A DNA stretch of 8,458 nt from contig JAUMYC010000107.1 of the NCBI GenBank assembly GCA_030528845.1, forward strand, positions 1 to 8,458. The letters are read 5' to 3'. A program made the position numbers and the translations under genes. Source of the DNA: Eubacteriales bacterium. GTDB taxonomy: Bacteria; Bacillota_A; Clostridia; Christensenellales; Aristaeellaceae. The notes beneath the pieces are model-generated. The model saw only the letters and a program-made list of their open reading frames with translations. It searched no databases and had not been told where the DNA came from. Positions 6,981-8,458 of the stretch are shown here, piece by piece; position 1 is the first letter of the stretch, and each line of letters opens with the position of its first letter.

Positions 6981-7142
6981 GCAGGGGCTCCTCGCCCCTG
7001 CACCCTCGCCAAAGGGGCTCCGCCCCTCCGGACACCCGGGCAGGGGCTCCGCCCCTGCACCCCGTTGCGCGGGGCCCTGCCCCGCACCCCGCCAAGGGGA
7101 CTCCGTCCCCTTGGATCCCCTGCATAAGGGCATTCGCCCTTA
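6981..7142. repeat. Tandem array of six small GC-rich hairpins
   Basis: Six perfect short hairpins follow one another: 6981-7001, 7013-7027, 7040-7058, 7069-7085, 7094-7112 and 7125-7142, with start-to-start spacing of 25-32 bases. Left arms are GCAGGGGC, AGGGGC, GCAGGGGC, GCGGGGC, AAGGGGAC and TAAGGGC, and each right arm changes to match. Three units (2, 3 and 5) have the triloop TCC; the others have TCCTC, CCT or ATTC. The linkers are C-rich, often ACCC or ACCCC. No T-run follows any unit, so these are not simple terminators. The array fills most of the 259-base gap after the ThuA-like gene. It resembles C/G-rich palindromic repeats I associate with intergenic regions of gut Clostridia; function unknown. 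Confidence 0.85.
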
Positions 7143-7173
7143 GCTGCTTCATAAACCATTGTCGAAAATATAT

Positions 7174-7216
7174 CCCCTGACAGGGGTGCAAGGAGAGGGC
7201 CCCGCCCTCATACCCC
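7174..7216 (+). promoter_or_regulatory. Compound hairpin in the leader of oxidoreductase copy 2
   Basis: Two pairings compete for the same G-run. CCCCT (7174-7178) can pair with AGGGG (7182-7186). Alternatively GGGGT (7183-7187) can pair with ACCCC (7212-7216), enclosing an inner hairpin GAGGGC (7195-7200), loop CCC, GCCCTC (7204-7209). The outer stem ends one base before the ribosome binding site GGAAAGGA (7217-7224). The pairing is seen in sequence; a regulatory role is inferred. The preceding AT-rich stretch 7143-7173 is the only place in this gap that could hold a promoter, but I see only weak matches there (TTCATA 7148-7153, TATATC 7169-7174, spacing 15). Confidence 0.5.
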
Positions 7217-7228
7217 GGAAAGGACGTT

Positions 7229-8335
7229 ATGCGTACCAAAATCGCCATCGTCGGATGCGGCAACATCTCCGGCATTTATCTGAAAAACCTGACGACCGTG
7301 TTTGCCGACACGGTCGAGATCGCCGCCGTATGCGATCTGATCCCCGAGCGCGCGCTGGCCGCACAGGAAAAATACAACATCCCCAAGGCCGTCTTTACGG
7401 ACGAGGAGATCATGAACGACCCTCAGATCGAGCTGGTGCTCAACCTGACCACGCCCGACCAGCATAAATTCGTAAACATGATGGCGCTTCGGGCCGGCAA
7501 GCACGCCTATTGCGAAAAGCCGCTGGCCTGCACGCGCGAGGACGGCCTCGAGCAGGTGGAATACGCCCGCGCGCACGGCCTGCTGCTCGGCGGCGCGCCG
7601 GATACCTTCCTCGGCGGCGGTATCCAGACCTGCCGCAAGCTCATCGACGACGGCTGGATCGGCACGCCCGTGGCCGTCAGCGCCACGATGCTCTGCCGCG
7701 GCCATGAATCCTGGCATCCGGACCCGGAATTTTACTACAAGCCCGGCGCAGGCCCCATGTTCGACATGGGCCCGTACTATCTCACCGCGCTGGTCAACCT
7801 CATGGGCCGCGTGAAGTCCGTCGCCGCCTCCGCGCGCATCACCTTCCCCACCCGCACCATCACCAGCGAAAAGAAATACGGACAAATCGTCGAGGTGGAA
7901 GTGCCCACGCATATCGCCGGCATTTTGAACTTTGAATCCGGCGCCATCGGCACGCTGGTCACCTCCTTCGACACCTACAACGACATCCAGGCCGGTTTTA
8001 TCGTCTACGGCTCCGCGGGCACCATCCGCGTGCCGGATCCGAACACCTTCGGCGGCCCGATCCAGATCCTGCTGCCCGGCGCGAAGGACTGGCAGGACGT
8101 GCCGGTGGTCTACGGCTATCAGGAAAACAGCCGCGGTCTGGGCGTGGCGGATTTCTGCAAAAAGATCCGCGCGCTGGCCGCAGGCGAGGCGAGCGAAATG
8201 CCGCGCTGCCATTGCGAACAGACCTTCCACGTGCTCGATCTCATGTGCGCCTTCCACGAGGCCTCCGATCAGGGCAAGGTGGTCGAGCTGCAGTCTCCCT
8301 ACAGCCGCAAGAGCCCGCTCGAGCTGGCCAGATAA
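7229..8335 (+). CDS. Gfo/Idh/MocA family NAD(P)-dependent oxidoreductase (copy 2)
   Basis: This 368-residue paralogue of the first oxidoreductase is about two-thirds identical by eye. It has the Rossmann motif IVGCGNISGIY (7-17), the family lysine K97 in CEKPLAC, and FDMGPYYLTAL with D179 and Tyr183 in place of the usual His. So the Tyr substitution is shared by both copies. It differs mainly in the surface helices after CEKPLACT, in the segment after VTSFD, and in a short insertion near the C-terminus (RALAAGEASEMPRCHCEQ). GGAAAGGA lies 4 bases before the ATG, a rather short spacing. It is separated from the ThuA-like gene by the hairpin array, so its expression may be set apart from copy 1 or depend on read-through. 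The two copies might act on different stereoisomers or form a heteromer; neither can be told from sequence. It ends 60 bases before a strong terminator. Confidence 0.92.
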   Translation: MRTKIAIVGCGNISGIYLKNLTTVFADTVEIAAVCDLIPERALAAQEKYNIPKAVFTDEEIMNDPQIELVLNLTTPDQHKFVNMMALRAGKHAYCEKPLACTREDGLEQVEYARAHGLLLGGAPDTFLGGGIQTCRKLIDDGWIGTPVAVSATMLCRGHESWHPDPEFYYKPGAGPMFDMGPYYLTALVNLMGRVKSVAASARITFPTRTITSEKKYGQIVEVEVPTHIAGILNFESGAIGTLVTSFDTYNDIQAGFIVYGSAGTIRVPDPNTFGGPIQILLPGAKDWQDVPVVYGYQENSRGLGVADFCKKIRALAAGEASEMPRCHCEQTFHVLDLMCAFHEASDQGKVVELQSPYSRKSPLELAR

Positions 8336-8355
8336 CGCCTTTTTCCCCAAACGAG

Positions 8356-8381
8356 AAAAAGCCCCCGCGCAGGCGGGCGCT
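8356..8381 (-). terminator. Terminator-like hairpin facing the - strand
   Basis: On the - strand AGC, one mismatch, then CCCGC pairs with GCGGG, one mismatch, GCT (+ strand 8360-8368 with 8373-8381), followed by TTTTCTC. On the + strand the same hairpin is followed by CACAAAAC, so it reads as a terminator only leftwards. No - strand gene in the window needs it. Confidence 0.45.
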
Positions 8382-8394
8382 CACAAAACAGCTT

Positions 8395-8429
8395 CAGGGA
8401 CGGCAGTGCGCTCTGCCGTCCCTGTTCTT
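8395..8429 (+). terminator. Rho-independent terminator after oxidoreductase copy 2
   Basis: CAGGGACGGCAG (8395-8406) pairs perfectly with CTGCCGTCCCTG (8413-8424) over 12 bp around a six-base loop, followed by TTCTT. The stem is very strong, while the T-tract is short. It closes the oxidoreductase/ThuA cassette. Confidence 0.75.
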
Positions 8430-8456
8430 GTGCGGGAGATTTTTATGTGATAGAAT
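8428..8456 (+). promoter_or_regulatory. Probable promoter of a gene beyond the right edge
   Basis: TTGTGC (8428-8433) and TAGAAT (8451-8456) are 17 bases apart, and TGA directly before the -10 makes it an extended -10 (TGnTAGAAT). The same -10 hexamer is used by the nifS promoter. The gene it would drive is outside the window. Confidence 0.45.
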
Positions 8457-8458
8457 GC

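Noticed and set aside
6981..7142. CRISPR array
   Set aside because: The periodicity is suggestive, but the repeated part varies with compensatory changes, the spacers are 8-13 bases and C-rich, and there are no cas genes.
7143..7174. Promoter for oxidoreductase copy 2 in the AT-rich stretch
   Set aside because: The best boxes (TTCATA and TATATC) are weak and only 15 bases apart; read-through from upstream is equally plausible.
5068..7275. A 735-codon open frame on the - strand opposite the oxidoreductase and ThuA genes
   Set aside because: It is antisense to two clearly recognisable proteins, has low-complexity Ala/Gly/Arg/His composition and no family features. Long antisense frames are expected in GC-rich coding DNA.

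Overview
The window looks like a chromosomal piece of a GC-rich Firmicute, most likely a gut-type member of the Clostridia. The evidence is the strong AGGAGG-type ribosome binding sites, sigma-A-like promoters, a stand-alone NifS/IscU pair followed by a long HflX, a two-helix membrane protein with a Pro/Thr-rich linker, and GC-rich intergenic hairpin repeats. The taxonomic placement is an inference; there is no rRNA or marker gene in the window.

Region 1 (1-3706, + strand). A gene-free leader carries two copies of a short hairpin repeat and a good sigma-A promoter (172-200). It is followed by an iron-sulphur operon: cysteine desulfurase (nifS), IscU-type scaffold (nifU) and the ribosome-associated GTPase HflX. 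nifU and hflX overlap by 4 bases (ATGA). A strong terminator closes the operon and also works in the opposite direction. HflX carries an extra N-terminal domain of about 185 residues that reads like a RadC/JAB fold whose metal-binding histidines are arginines.

Region 2 (3724-5058, - strand). Two genes converge on the same terminator: a 96-residue protein of unknown function, then a 300-residue membrane protein with a C-terminal His/Cys cluster. Each has its own promoter. The 96-residue gene shares a 129-base divergent promoter region with the next block.

Region 3 (5059-8430, + strand). A sugar-type catabolic cassette encodes a Gfo/Idh/MocA oxidoreductase, a ThuA-like protein and a second Gfo/Idh/MocA oxidoreductase that is a close paralogue of the first. 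ThuA with a Gfo/Idh/MocA partner (ThuB) is a known pairing in disaccharide 3-keto metabolism, so a role in oxidising or reducing a sugar or polyol is plausible. The substrate cannot be read from the sequence, and no transporter or hydrolase lies in the window. Between the ThuA-like gene and the second oxidoreductase, 259 bases hold a tandem array of six small hairpins with compensatory stem changes. A compound hairpin with two mutually exclusive pairings then ends at the ribosome binding site of the second oxidoreductase.

The right edge has a 12-bp-stem terminator, a second terminator-like hairpin facing the other way, and a probable + strand promoter for a gene outside the window. No phage, transposase, CRISPR or defence genes are present. 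The most distinctive items are the hairpin array and switch-like leader, the degenerate JAMM-like domain on HflX, and the duplicated oxidoreductases flanking ThuA.
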